Positions 1 through 5,703 of a stretch of DNA of 13,894 nucleotides are shown piece by piece. Source of the DNA: CAG-877 sp963645945 (GTDB lineage: Bacteria; Bacillota_I; Bacilli_A; RF39; UBA660); NCBI GenBank assembly GCA_963645945.1, contig CAVIUA010000030.1, forward strand, positions 1 through 13,894, read 5' to 3'. The position numbers and the translations under genes are program-made. How positions within the stretch are numbered: the stretch's first letter is position 1; each line of letters starts with the position of its first letter. The notes beneath the pieces were generated by a model. The model saw only the letters and a list, made by a program, of their open reading frames with translations, did no database searches and was not told the origin of the DNA.

Positions 1-40
1 TTTGATCATTTCATAGCTAGAATATTTTTAATTAAAGGCA

Positions 41-68
41 TTATAAAAGAGTGATAAAAAATCACTCT
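41..68 (-). terminator. Intrinsic terminator ending the AAA/VWA operon
   Basis: On the minus strand an 8-bp perfect stem (AGAGTGAT / ATCACTCT, arms at 61-68 and 48-55) with a 5-nt loop is followed directly by a U-rich stretch (TTTATAAT). It lies about 90 nt after the histidine phosphatase stop and 25 nt after the possible 21-aa ORF. It is the natural end of the transcript that starts near 4225. The plus-strand reading lacks a T run. Confidence 0.65.
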
Positions 69-93
69 CTCTAAACAAAGTCATTTATCAAAT

Positions 94-159
94 TTATTGT
101 TCACCAACACTATTTGACAAAGAACCGTCTTTTCCAGTGCTCATAAATAATCCAATCAT
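94..159 (-). CDS. Possible 21-aa small ORF at the operon end
   Basis: A 22-codon frame (21 aa plus TAA) opens with an ATG that overlaps the TGA stop of the histidine phosphatase gene as ATGA, the classic translational-coupling overlap. The peptide starts MIGLFM and ends GEQ. It has no obvious transmembrane segment or known motif. A second in-frame ATG at codon 6 has a weak GGA six bases upstream. No strong Shine-Dalgarno sequence precedes the first ATG. The frame lies inside the transcript, before the terminator. It could be a real micropeptide, the relic of a longer gene, or a chance ORF in 3' UTR. I do not recognise it. Confidence 0.22.
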   Translation of the reverse strand: MIGLFMSTGKDGSLSNSVGEQ

Positions 160-785
160 CTTATATTACTAATATCAATTAAATTATTATTATCAAATTC
201 TAATTTAAATAATTCTGGACAATTCCAATTTCCATCAAATACTAGTTTATCATTAAAATATAGTTCAATTAATTTTGTTTTTTCATTCAATAAAACATTA
301 CACCAAGTTTTTAACATTGCAGAAATTGCACTTCCATGAGATACAATAGCTATTGTTTTATCTTTATTATTATTTATAATTTCTAACAAAACTTCATTCA
401 TTCGTTTTGAAACATCATTTGCAGATTCACCTTTTTCCAATTTATAATCCCAATTTCTGAATTGTTCTTCAAAAAAATCACTTGGAAGTTCCGCTATATC
501 ATTAACACCAAACTTTCTTTCTCCTAGTCTTTCATCAACATTTAATTTAATATTATTATTCTCAGCAATATATTTTGCCGTACACATTGCCCTAACATAA
601 TGTGATGAGTTTATAACATCAATATTCTGCAGTTCTTCTCTTTCACTCATTTCACGAGCTAATCTTTCTCCATCTACACTTAACGGGTTCTTTTCATTTC
701 TTATTTGTTCCACATCACTAGAATTATATTCACCTAGTAGTTTACTAAAAGGTTGTGAATGTCTTAATAAATATATCTTTGTCAT
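156..785 (-). CDS. Histidine phosphatase family protein (phosphoglycerate mutase-like)
   Basis: A 209-aa cytoplasmic member of the histidine phosphatase (branch 1) superfamily, which removes phosphate through a phosphohistidine intermediate. Visible landmarks: LLRHS at residues 6-10, with R8 and the nucleophile H9; R65 in SSHYVRAMCTA; the acidic stretch RLGERKFG near 86-93, likely supplying the proton donor; GES at 119-121; and the second catalytic histidine H150 in AIVSHGSAI. Full family length with no signal peptide. The usual RHG signature reads RHS here. An AGG lies 8 nt upstream of the ATG, and the gap to the preceding VWA gene is only 5 bp, so it is almost certainly co-transcribed with the AAA/VWA genes. 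The substrate cannot be told from sequence: small metabolite, nucleotide or phosphoprotein are all possible. The family call is firm, but the role in the operon is unknown. Confidence 0.9.
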   Translation of the reverse strand: MTKIYLLRHSQPFSKLLGEYNSSDVEQIRNEKNPLSVDGERLAREMSEREELQNIDVINSSHYVRAMCTAKYIAENNNIKLNVDERLGERKFGVNDIAELPSDFFEEQFRNWDYKLEKGESANDVSKRMNEVLLEIINNNKDKTIAIVSHGSAISAMLKTWCNVLLNEKTKLIELYFNDKLVFDGNWNCPELFKLEFDNNNLIDISNIR

Positions 786-790
786 ATTTT

Positions 791-1945
791 CTACCTACTT
801 TTACCTTTCTGCGTTAAAATATTTGGATCAACATAAAATACTTTACCATCAGGTGGATTTATTTTAGCATTGCTATAAACGCACCATATTACATCACTAC
901 TATTTTCTGGCATATCAGCATAACCATCAGTAAAAATTATTTTAACAGATGCTTTCTTACTAAAGGAGTTTACCGCTGTAGTAAAATCAGTTCCACCCCT
1001 TCCTTCAATTACAAAATTATCTAAATCTTCTTTTCTTTTAATTTCTTGAAAACCATAAAATTCAGTATCAAAACATCCAACTTTTATAGTATAATCATCA
1101 AAAATATTTTTACTTTCTTGTAAAAATGCTTTTACGAGTTCATCGTCAACACTTCTACTAGTATCAATCAATATTTCAATATCTGATTTACGAATTAATT
1201 CATAAGGATATTTATAAATCCCTTCTTCATCAAAAAAACCCTTATGTAAATTATAATCTGCAGAAACGATTCTTTGCTTTTTTCTTTGTAAAAAACTCTT
1301 CCAATCAATAACCGGTTGAGCATTTCCAACATTACCTAAACTACCTTTTACAGGTTCTTGTTTTTGAATATCATTTACATATTCTTGATTTTCATCATGA
1401 ATTAATTTCTTATTTAATTCTGTTATATTGTGTTCATTAATATTAGACATACCATCTGTTAATTTTTCTGCTAGTTCCTCATTCCAATGTTCATGAGTAG
1501 CTATAACTCTTTCTTCTTTATCATGACGATATTTTGCCATTAGTTCTTCACAATCAGATCTATTTTTTACTATTTCATAGTATTCCTCCGCACTAAATGA
1601 TACAGCATCAGGACAATCAATAACTCCTTTAACTAAAGGAAGACCATTACTTTTTAAAATTTGATTAATAACAGCATCTGTTGCATAATTCCATATTTCC
1701 ATATCTCTATCTTCCAATCTAGAAAGATGTTTCAAAGTAATATGCATTAATTCGTGAGCAATAATAAATACTTGCTCATTTTTTGATAAACTTTGAAAGA
1801 AAGAGGAATTATAATATATTGTGTCCCCAGTAGTACAAGCGGTTGGCATACTATTATCTTCAACAAAATGAATATTATTAGTTAAAATTTTAAATACTGG
1901 AAAATAGATTAAAGTTCTATTTATTACAGAATTAATATTAAGCAT
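791..1945 (-). CDS. VWA-like metallopeptidase (DUF2201-type, HExxH plus VWA)
   Basis: A 384-aa protein with two parts. The N-terminal part has a zinc-protease signature, AHELMHITLKH (H64, E65, H68), followed by NYATDAVIN with D90 as a plausible third ligand, and a later HEHW element near 151-154. This order matches the putative metallopeptidase domain of DUF2201 proteins. The C-terminal part (about 255-375) is a VWA-like fold with an intact metal-ion-dependent adhesion site: DTSRS at 261-265, GGTDF at 317-321, and FTDGYADMP with D340. Such proteins typically sit beside MoxR-like AAA+ ATPases, as here, and are thought to act with them in protein remodelling. The ATG overlaps the stop of the preceding 123-aa gene by 8 bp, with only a weak GGTAGT upstream, so translational coupling is likely. 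No signal peptide or membrane segment is visible. The client protein and true protease activity are unknown. Confidence 0.88.
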   Translation of the reverse strand: MLNINSVINRTLIYFPVFKILTNNIHFVEDNSMPTACTTGDTIYYNSSFFQSLSKNEQVFIIAHELMHITLKHLSRLEDRDMEIWNYATDAVINQILKSNGLPLVKGVIDCPDAVSFSAEEYYEIVKNRSDCEELMAKYRHDKEERVIATHEHWNEELAEKLTDGMSNINEHNITELNKKLIHDENQEYVNDIQKQEPVKGSLGNVGNAQPVIDWKSFLQRKKQRIVSADYNLHKGFFDEEGIYKYPYELIRKSDIEILIDTSRSVDDELVKAFLQESKNIFDDYTIKVGCFDTEFYGFQEIKRKEDLDNFVIEGRGGTDFTTAVNSFSKKASVKIIFTDGYADMPENSSDVIWCVYSNAKINPPDGKVFYVDPNILTQKGKSR

Positions 1946-2309
1946 CGACTACTACCAAAAGACCAAACAATTCTTTATCCATATTATCTTGATTACCAGT
2001 TACAATAATTTTGCAGTAATCAGGTAAAGATACTGTTTGATATGATTTATCTTTTACCATATAAGATAATATCTTTTGCCTATTCATATTAATATTATTA
2101 GTATTAATAATTATAAACATTTTCTGAACCATATAATTATCATTAATAAAACTTTGTAATTGTTCACTAAATGATGTTTGATTATCACTATTTATTTCAA
2201 AATATGGATAATCCTTAACAACATCTAAAATAGCAGTTTCTTTTATATATACAGGCATATCACTTTCAAATATGAAATATATATAACGCTCTTTATTTCT
2301 GTTTTCCAT
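1938..2309 (-). CDS. Small protein resembling a degenerate AAA+ core
   Basis: A 123-aa protein with no immediately recognised domain. It overlaps the end of the AAA+ gene by 17 bp and the start of the VWA gene by 8 bp, and has a good AAGGAG 8 nt before its ATG. By eye it lines up with the core of the neighbouring ATPase. RYIYFIF takes the place of the strand before the P-loop. YPYFEIN matches the LSFNLA strand. KMFIIINTNN sits where Walker B VLLLDEFDK falls. VSLPDYCKIIVTGN matches EIPDNVDIILAGN, the sensor 1 strand. The GxxGxGKT loop is gone, and the Walker B acids are N and T. This suggests a small pseudo-ATPase without a lid, perhaps a structural or regulatory subunit of the AAA ring. That is inference from a manual alignment; an unrelated alpha/beta protein remains possible. 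Confidence 0.85.
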   Translation of the reverse strand: MENRNKERYIYFIFESDMPVYIKETAILDVVKDYPYFEINSDNQTSFSEQLQSFINDNYMVQKMFIIINTNNINMNRQKILSYMVKDKSYQTVSLPDYCKIIVTGNQDNMDKELFGLLVVVDA

Positions 2310-4212
2310 GTTCTACTCTCCTTTCAGCCAAATTATTTTCAGCACGTCTAAGTGTTAAAATATCGTTATCAGTATCATTTATTCGTGCCCAACTTTTTTT
2401 AAAAACATTTTTTAATTCTTGTTGTTTTTGTGGAGTCACGGCTTGGCTAATAAATGTAAGTGAATTAGTAACCTCTTCTTCTGTAGTTGCCGCTGCAATC
2501 AAACAATTAATTGTCATTTGAGTTCTATCATCACCAGCAGTTAAATGAATAGGATCAGTAGAAATATTTCCTTTCAAAATTTCTTCAACACCTAACTCAA
2601 AATACATATCAATAAAGTCTTCAAATTCTTCTCTATTTTTTGTATCCATGTATGGTTCCAAATATGGATAGTTTTTTCCTCGTGATACTTTTAATTCTGT
2701 ACTAATTTTTTGATCCCAACTTCTAGGTGTTAAACTTCTTGCATAGTCATAATCTCCATCTTTATCTTTTACATCTTGAATAATTTTATTAGGGAAGTTA
2801 TGAAGGTATGCTCTTACAATTGGATCTATATCATGTTTTGAAGCCCATTTTAGCCAATTTATAGATTCTGCTTTAATTTCTACTCTTGTTAATCTACTTG
2901 CAACTTCTCCTGAAATGTTGAAAGCAGCGTCTGAATATTCTTCCGTATTACCAGCTAATATAATGTCAACATTATCAGGAATTTCCCATCCTGCAATAGT
3001 TCTTGTTTCATCAACTATACCATTAATAAATACTTGCATATTTGGCGTTAGTTTATCAAATTCATCTAATAATAGAACACATCTCTCATCACTTTGACGA
3101 CAATTATTAGACATTTCAACTAACTTAGTATGCCATTCTGGCTCGGCCGTTGCGGTTCTACCTTTTTCATGATGTTCAACAGTCTTGTCTCCTTGTTGAG
3201 TAATTATTTTATCTCCTGGAATAATACTCGACTTACCTTTAAATGCATCCGGGTCAAATGTAGCAAGATTAAATGATAGACAATTTTTATTAATACTTTT
3301 AGCAATTTGTGTTTTACCAATTCCTGGGTGACCAACTAAATATGGAATTCTGTTTTTACCCATCAAAATCCTTTTTATTTTTTGTTCAGTACTAAGTTCT
3401 TCACGTTTTTCTCCAAAAGGATTATTAAAACTTGATTTTTTCTCTTGCTTTTTTTCTTGGTGTACTCCTAATTCTTCTACAAATTCATCACTTTCCAAAA
3501 ACTGTGATAATGCGGATTGTTCATACTTACATCCAAATTTTTCTGAAAAAAACAACGGATTACTACAAATTGCTATGCCTGTTTTTTTATCAACTGTCCA
3601 TGTAATTGGTGAAACATTCCCTACAAAAGCTGCTCCTACATCGAAACTATCATCAAAGGAGCCATCATCATTTTTCATGAAAACATATTCTTCTTCAGTA
3701 TCCTGATTTTTAAATACTCTTAATTGAGTTTTTTCACCATCTTTTGAAAGAAAAATTGTTATTTTACGATTTGTTTCAATGATATCTCCCATCATTGAAG
3801 CATTTTTGATTTTTAGCTTAGCGTCATCAGTAGAGACTCTAGATGTTAAGCCTCTCCCATACTGAATGGTGTATGTGTCATCATCTTCAGAAATAATTTT
3901 GCTACCTTCTTCAATCTCATCATATTGTATTATTGGTAAAACATAATTATATGTATACCCAAGATTACTGAATTTACCTTGCACTTCAGCACTTTTGCCA
4001 ACAGTATAGAAAAAATTTCTACCAGAAGTGTTATCATGCTCTCTTAATATTAGATCTGTATAATCACCTAAAAGCACCATATCAAAAAAGCCTAACTTCA
4101 TACTTTGATTATGAGTAAAGATTGATTCACGCCTTACAGTCACTCCATCTACAATTCTTCTGATACTATCATAACCCTCTAACAAGCCTTTACTTAAAAT
4201 ACTAAATGCCAT
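2293..4212 (-). CDS. MoxR-like AAA+ ATPase with novel N-terminal region
   Basis: The first ATG in the frame (4227) contributes to the ribosome binding site itself. GGAGG at 4221-4225 lies 8 nt before the ATG at 4212, giving 639 aa starting MAFSILSKG. The AAA+ module shows Walker A GHPGIGKT (about 294-301), Walker B VLLLDEFDK (379-387), sensor 1 ILAGN (N422), a probable arginine finger in GEVASRLTR (440), and sensor 2 LTPRSW (494-499). This layout fits MoxR/AAA_5-type ATPases that drive VWA partners. The first 270 or so residues are beta-rich in appearance and match nothing I recognise. They are followed by a charged linker (QEKKQEKKSS). About 130 residues follow sensor 2. It is the first gene of the operon and is cytoplasmic. 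Its partners are probably the VWA metallopeptidase and the 123-aa protein it overlaps. Confidence 0.88.
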   Translation of the reverse strand: MAFSILSKGLLEGYDSIRRIVDGVTVRRESIFTHNQSMKLGFFDMVLLGDYTDLILREHDNTSGRNFFYTVGKSAEVQGKFSNLGYTYNYVLPIIQYDEIEEGSKIISEDDDTYTIQYGRGLTSRVSTDDAKLKIKNASMMGDIIETNRKITIFLSKDGEKTQLRVFKNQDTEEEYVFMKNDDGSFDDSFDVGAAFVGNVSPITWTVDKKTGIAICSNPLFFSEKFGCKYEQSALSQFLESDEFVEELGVHQEKKQEKKSSFNNPFGEKREELSTEQKIKRILMGKNRIPYLVGHPGIGKTQIAKSINKNCLSFNLATFDPDAFKGKSSIIPGDKIITQQGDKTVEHHEKGRTATAEPEWHTKLVEMSNNCRQSDERCVLLLDEFDKLTPNMQVFINGIVDETRTIAGWEIPDNVDIILAGNTEEYSDAAFNISGEVASRLTRVEIKAESINWLKWASKHDIDPIVRAYLHNFPNKIIQDVKDKDGDYDYARSLTPRSWDQKISTELKVSRGKNYPYLEPYMDTKNREEFEDFIDMYFELGVEEILKGNISTDPIHLTAGDDRTQMTINCLIAAATTEEEVTNSLTFISQAVTPQKQQELKNVFKKSWARINDTDNDILTLRRAENNLAERRVEHGKQK

Positions 4213-4220
4213 ATAATGCA

Positions 4221-4225
4221 CCTCC
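4221..4225 (-). promoter_or_regulatory. Ribosome binding site fixing the AAA+ ATPase start
   Basis: GGAGG on the minus strand lies 8 nt before the ATG at 4210-4212. The upstream in-frame ATG (4225-4227) overlaps this element and also precedes the predicted mRNA 5' end at about 4225, so it cannot be the real start. Confidence 0.75.
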
Positions 4226-4231
4226 ATTATA

Positions 4232-4260
4232 ATAGTATCATAATATTTAAAAATTGTCGA
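4232..4260 (-). promoter_or_regulatory. Promoter of the AAA/VWA operon (extended -10)
   Basis: TCGACA (4255-4260, 5 of 6 against TTGACA), then a 17-nt spacer ending in TGA, then TACTAT (4232-4237). This forms the extended -10 TGATACTAT. The predicted start is about 4225, exactly the first G of the GGAGG ribosome binding site. A perfect TATAAT at 4226-4231 would place the start inside or after the ribosome binding site, so I prefer TACTAT. Confidence 0.5.
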
Positions 4261-4280
4261 TTTTTAGACGTTTTTAGACA
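4261..4280 (-). repeat. Tandem 10-bp repeat directly upstream of the AAA operon -35
   Basis: On the plus strand TTTTTAGACG and TTTTTAGACA stand head to tail (4261-4270 and 4271-4280). A third copy (TTTTTAGACA) lies at 4363-4372. On the transcribed minus strand they read YGTCTAAAAA. The two tandem copies abut the -35 hexamer, spanning roughly -36 to -55. The 10-bp period puts both on the same DNA face. This geometry is typical of an activator or response-regulator site; an A-tract UP element is the alternative. Confidence 0.5.
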
Positions 4281-4310
4281 TAAAAAATCATAACTTAAAT
4301 AAAACAAATC

Positions 4311-4358
4311 CTTTATAAAATAAAAATGCACAATATACTTGAAATATTATGCGTTTTT
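4311..4358 (-). terminator. Candidate terminator after the tRNA genes / leader hairpin
   Basis: An imperfect 15-bp dyad (arms 4322-4336 and 4344-4358, 7-nt loop) can fold on the minus strand with one C-A mismatch and one G-U pair. The AAAAA/UUUUU ends run into a further U-rich stretch. It lies 77 nt downstream of tRNA-Thr and about 100 nt before the AAA operon start. It is most simply the terminator of the DUF1003/lipoprotein/tRNA transcript. If the candidate promoter at 4384-4413 is real, it could instead attenuate transcription into the AAA operon. The stem is A/T-rich, so its strength is uncertain. Confidence 0.42.
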
Positions 4359-4377
4359 GCATTTTTTAGACATTTTT

Positions 4378-4394
4378 TGTACAATCATAGTACA
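4378..4394. promoter_or_regulatory. Inverted repeat TGTAC-N7-GTACA, candidate operator
   Basis: Perfect 5-bp arms flank a 7-bp centre that, on the minus strand, contains TATGAT (4384-4389). With TTGAGT at 4408-4413 and an 18-nt spacer this could be a promoter whose -10 is enclosed by an operator. There is no TG extension of the kind seen at the other promoters in this window, so the promoter reading is weak. The palindrome itself is clear. Confidence 0.35.
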
Positions 4395-4435
4395 TTTTAG
4401 TATATAAACTCAAAAAGTTCGAGTATTAATCAATC

Positions 4436-4509
4436 TGGTGCCGATAGCAAGAATTGAACTTGCTGCTGATCCTTACCAAGGACCTGTATTGCCATTATAC
4501 TATACCGGC
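4436..4509 (-). tRNA. trnT: tRNA-Thr(GGT)
   Basis: A full cloverleaf of 74 nt with CCA encoded. Acceptor GCCGGTA pairs with TATCGGC, discriminator A, then CCA. The D arm is GTAT/ATAC. The anticodon stem GGTCC/GGATC encloses TTGGTAA, giving anticodon GGT (4475-4477), which reads ACC and ACU. The variable loop is AGCA. The T arm is GCAAG TTCAATT CTTGC. The GCCGG acceptor and discriminator A fit threonine tRNAs. A TGATAAAAT extended -10 ends 8 nt before the tRNA 5' end, so this gene probably has its own promoter as well as read-through from tRNA-Arg. Confidence 0.95.
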
Positions 4510-4517
4510 ATAAGAAA

Positions 4518-4546
4518 ATTTTATCAAATAAATAAAAATAAGTAAA
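4518..4546 (-). promoter_or_regulatory. Promoter for tRNA-Thr inside the tRNA spacer
   Basis: TTTACT (4541-4546), a 17-nt spacer ending in TGA, then TAAAAT (4518-4523). The predicted start is about 4511, only 2 nt before the mature tRNA 5' end. The element TGATAAAAT follows the same TGATAnnAT pattern as three protein-gene promoters here, which raises confidence. Confidence 0.42.
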
Positions 4547-4556
4547 TAAACTAATT

Positions 4557-4631
4557 TGGTGTTCAAGGTGAGAATCGAACTCACATCTTCTCCATCGGAG
4601 GGAAATATTTTATCCATTAAACTACTCGAAC
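4557..4631 (-). tRNA. trnR: tRNA-Arg(CCG)
   Basis: 75 nt with CCA encoded. Acceptor GTTCGAG pairs with CTTGAAC, with one G-T pair, and the discriminator is A. The D arm is GTTT/AAAT. The anticodon stem TTTCC/GGAGA encloses CTCCGAT, giving anticodon CCG (4596-4598), which reads the CGG codon, expected to be rare in so AT-rich a genome. The T arm is GTGAG TTCGATT CTCAC. It starts 12 nt after the lipoprotein stop codon with no promoter or convincing terminator between, so it appears to be made as the 3' tail of the DUF1003/lipoprotein mRNA and cut out by RNase P. Confidence 0.95.
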
Positions 4632-4643
4632 AATAAAGAGGCA

Positions 4644-5120
4644 CTAGTCCTCACATGTAACTCCATATTGTTCAGCGAAACTAAGCCAAGTATCTAACTT
4701 AACCTTTCCATCTTCAACAACATTATTTTCTTCACCTTCAATATCAAGTAATTTTCCAATATCAATTTTTTCATAATTAATAGTAATATCACTAGTAACA
4801 CTACTACTATTTCTAGTAATTTTATAATCATAATATTCTAAGCCTTCATACTGTTCAAAAATACTCTTGTAAGCATCCTCATAAGTATCCAAAACACTAC
4901 TACTATCACTAATAACCTTTTCTGTAGAATGAAGAACAGTAACATATTCTCCCTTATAATAAACCTCGTAATTCATTTCAGAAGAACCATCAGTAACCAT
5001 TCCAGTACGAGTACACTTTTTAACACCATCACTAGAAGCAATACTGCTATCTTCACCACAAGCAGTAAGTAATAAAATCATAACCAATACAATACTACTT
5101 TTTAATATCTTTTTCATCAT
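4644..5120 (-). CDS. DUF1307/YehR-like lipoprotein
   Basis: A secreted lipoprotein of 158 aa. The N-terminus is a type II signal peptide: MMKKILK, a hydrophobic stretch, then LLTAC with the lipid-modified cysteine at residue 21. The mature part has the pattern of YehR/DUF1307 lipoproteins: an early YYKGEYV strand, the TEKVISD...DAYKSIFEQYEGL helix region, then ITINYEKIDIGKLLDIEG near the end. Their biochemical function is unknown to me. AGAGG at 5130-5134 lies 9 nt before the ATG at 5120. An earlier in-frame ATG (5129) directly abuts that ribosome binding site and is not usable. The gene overlaps the end of the DUF1003 gene by 26 bp, so the two are coupled. tRNA-Arg follows within 12 nt. Confidence 0.82.
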   Translation of the reverse strand: MMKKILKSSIVLVMILLLTACGEDSSIASSDGVKKCTRTGMVTDGSSEMNYEVYYKGEYVTVLHSTEKVISDSSSVLDTYEDAYKSIFEQYEGLEYYDYKITRNSSSVTSDITINYEKIDIGKLLDIEGEENNVVEDGKVKLDTWLSFAEQYGVTCED

Positions 5121-5631
5121 TACTATCATCCTCTAACAATCTAATAATCTTTCTTTGATTCTTTAACATCTCATTAATATGATCATGTAAAGATTCCAAT
5201 ATAAGTTCACTCTTTAAATCAGTTCTATAATCATTCTGGTTTCTTAAACTATCCTTTTCAGCCTGTCTATTTTGACTCATCATAATAATAGGAGCTTGAA
5301 TAGCCGCAATACAAGAAAGTAATAAGTTTAATAAAATAAATGGATAAGGATCTATTTCATTACCAGTAGTTAATATAACAGTATTAAGAATAATCCAGCC
5401 AATTAAGAAAATTAAAAATAGTATTACAAATGTCCAGCTACCAGCAACTTCACTTACCTTATCAGCTGCCTTATCACCAAAAGACATTTTAGCCTCTTCC
5501 TGCTTATCAACATCAATCGCTATAGGCTGATCAACAAGTAAATCTAATAACTCCTCTTCATCTTTTGCCTCTAACTCATTATTTCTAAGTAACATTTTAA
5601 CAATTTCTTTTTTAGTTTTTCTTTTTTCCAT
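5095..5631 (-). CDS. DUF1003 family membrane protein
   Basis: A 178-aa inner-membrane protein. An acidic cytoplasmic N-terminal segment is followed by the conserved amphipathic stretch FGDKAADKVSEVAGSW, two transmembrane helices (about residues 67-88 and 96-118), the motif APIIMMSQNRQAEKD, and a charged C-terminal coiled-coil-like tail. This order is that of the DUF1003 family, whose function is not established. Start choice: the ATG at 5643 lies upstream of the predicted transcription start (about 5641). The ATG at 5631 has GGTG six bases before it and is preferred. The gene is first in a two-gene unit with the lipoprotein and overlaps it. Confidence 0.85.
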   Translation of the reverse strand: MEKRKTKKEIVKMLLRNNELEAKDEEELLDLLVDQPIAIDVDKQEEAKMSFGDKAADKVSEVAGSWTFVILFLIFLIGWIILNTVILTTGNEIDPYPFILLNLLLSCIAAIQAPIIMMSQNRQAEKDSLRNQNDYRTDLKSELILESLHDHINEMLKNQRKIIRLLEDDSNDEKDIKK

Positions 5632-5647
5632 ACCATTCACCATAAAA

Positions 5648-5677
5648 ATTATATCATATTTTATATGAATTAAACAA
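5648..5677 (-). promoter_or_regulatory. Promoter of the DUF1003/lipoprotein unit (extended -10)
   Basis: TTGTTT (5672-5677), an 18-nt spacer ending in TGA, and a perfect TATAAT (5648-5653). The extended -10 TGATATAAT predicts a start at about 5641. The mRNA would then begin with GGTG, the only ribosome binding site for the DUF1003 gene. The -35 sits just downstream of the hydrolase gene's terminator. Confidence 0.62.
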
Positions 5678-5680
5678 CAA

Positions 5681-5703
5681 AAAGAAAAGACCTACAAAGG
5701 TCT
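5681..5703 (-). terminator. Intrinsic terminator overlapping the hydrolase stop codon
   Basis: Minus-strand stem AGACCT/AGGTCT (5698-5703 and 5688-5693), loop of 4 nt, then TTTTCTTTTT. The first arm includes bases of the TAG stop of the alpha/beta hydrolase gene, so there is essentially no 3' UTR. Confidence 0.75.

Noticed and set aside
1..158. The histidine phosphatase frame stays open past its stop if TGA is read as tryptophan (Mollicutes code)
   Set aside because: Tryptophan in all genes here is TGG and the phosphatase is already full length. The extension would run through the terminator hairpin. The standard code fits.
2915..3097. Plus-strand 60-codon frame inside the AAA+ ATPase gene
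   Set aside because: It lies opposite a gene with intact AAA+ motifs, has no ribosome binding site, and resembles the other antisense frames that AT-rich coding DNA produces.
4226..4231. Perfect TATAAT just before the AAA+ ATPase ribosome binding site as the -10
   Set aside because: It would start the transcript inside or after GGAGG and has a 23-nt gap to the only -35-like element. The overlapping TGATACTAT fits better.
4634..4652. GAGG/CCTC hairpin between the lipoprotein stop and tRNA-Arg as a terminator
   Set aside because: The stem is only 4 bp and the following T stretch is short, so it is too weak to call.
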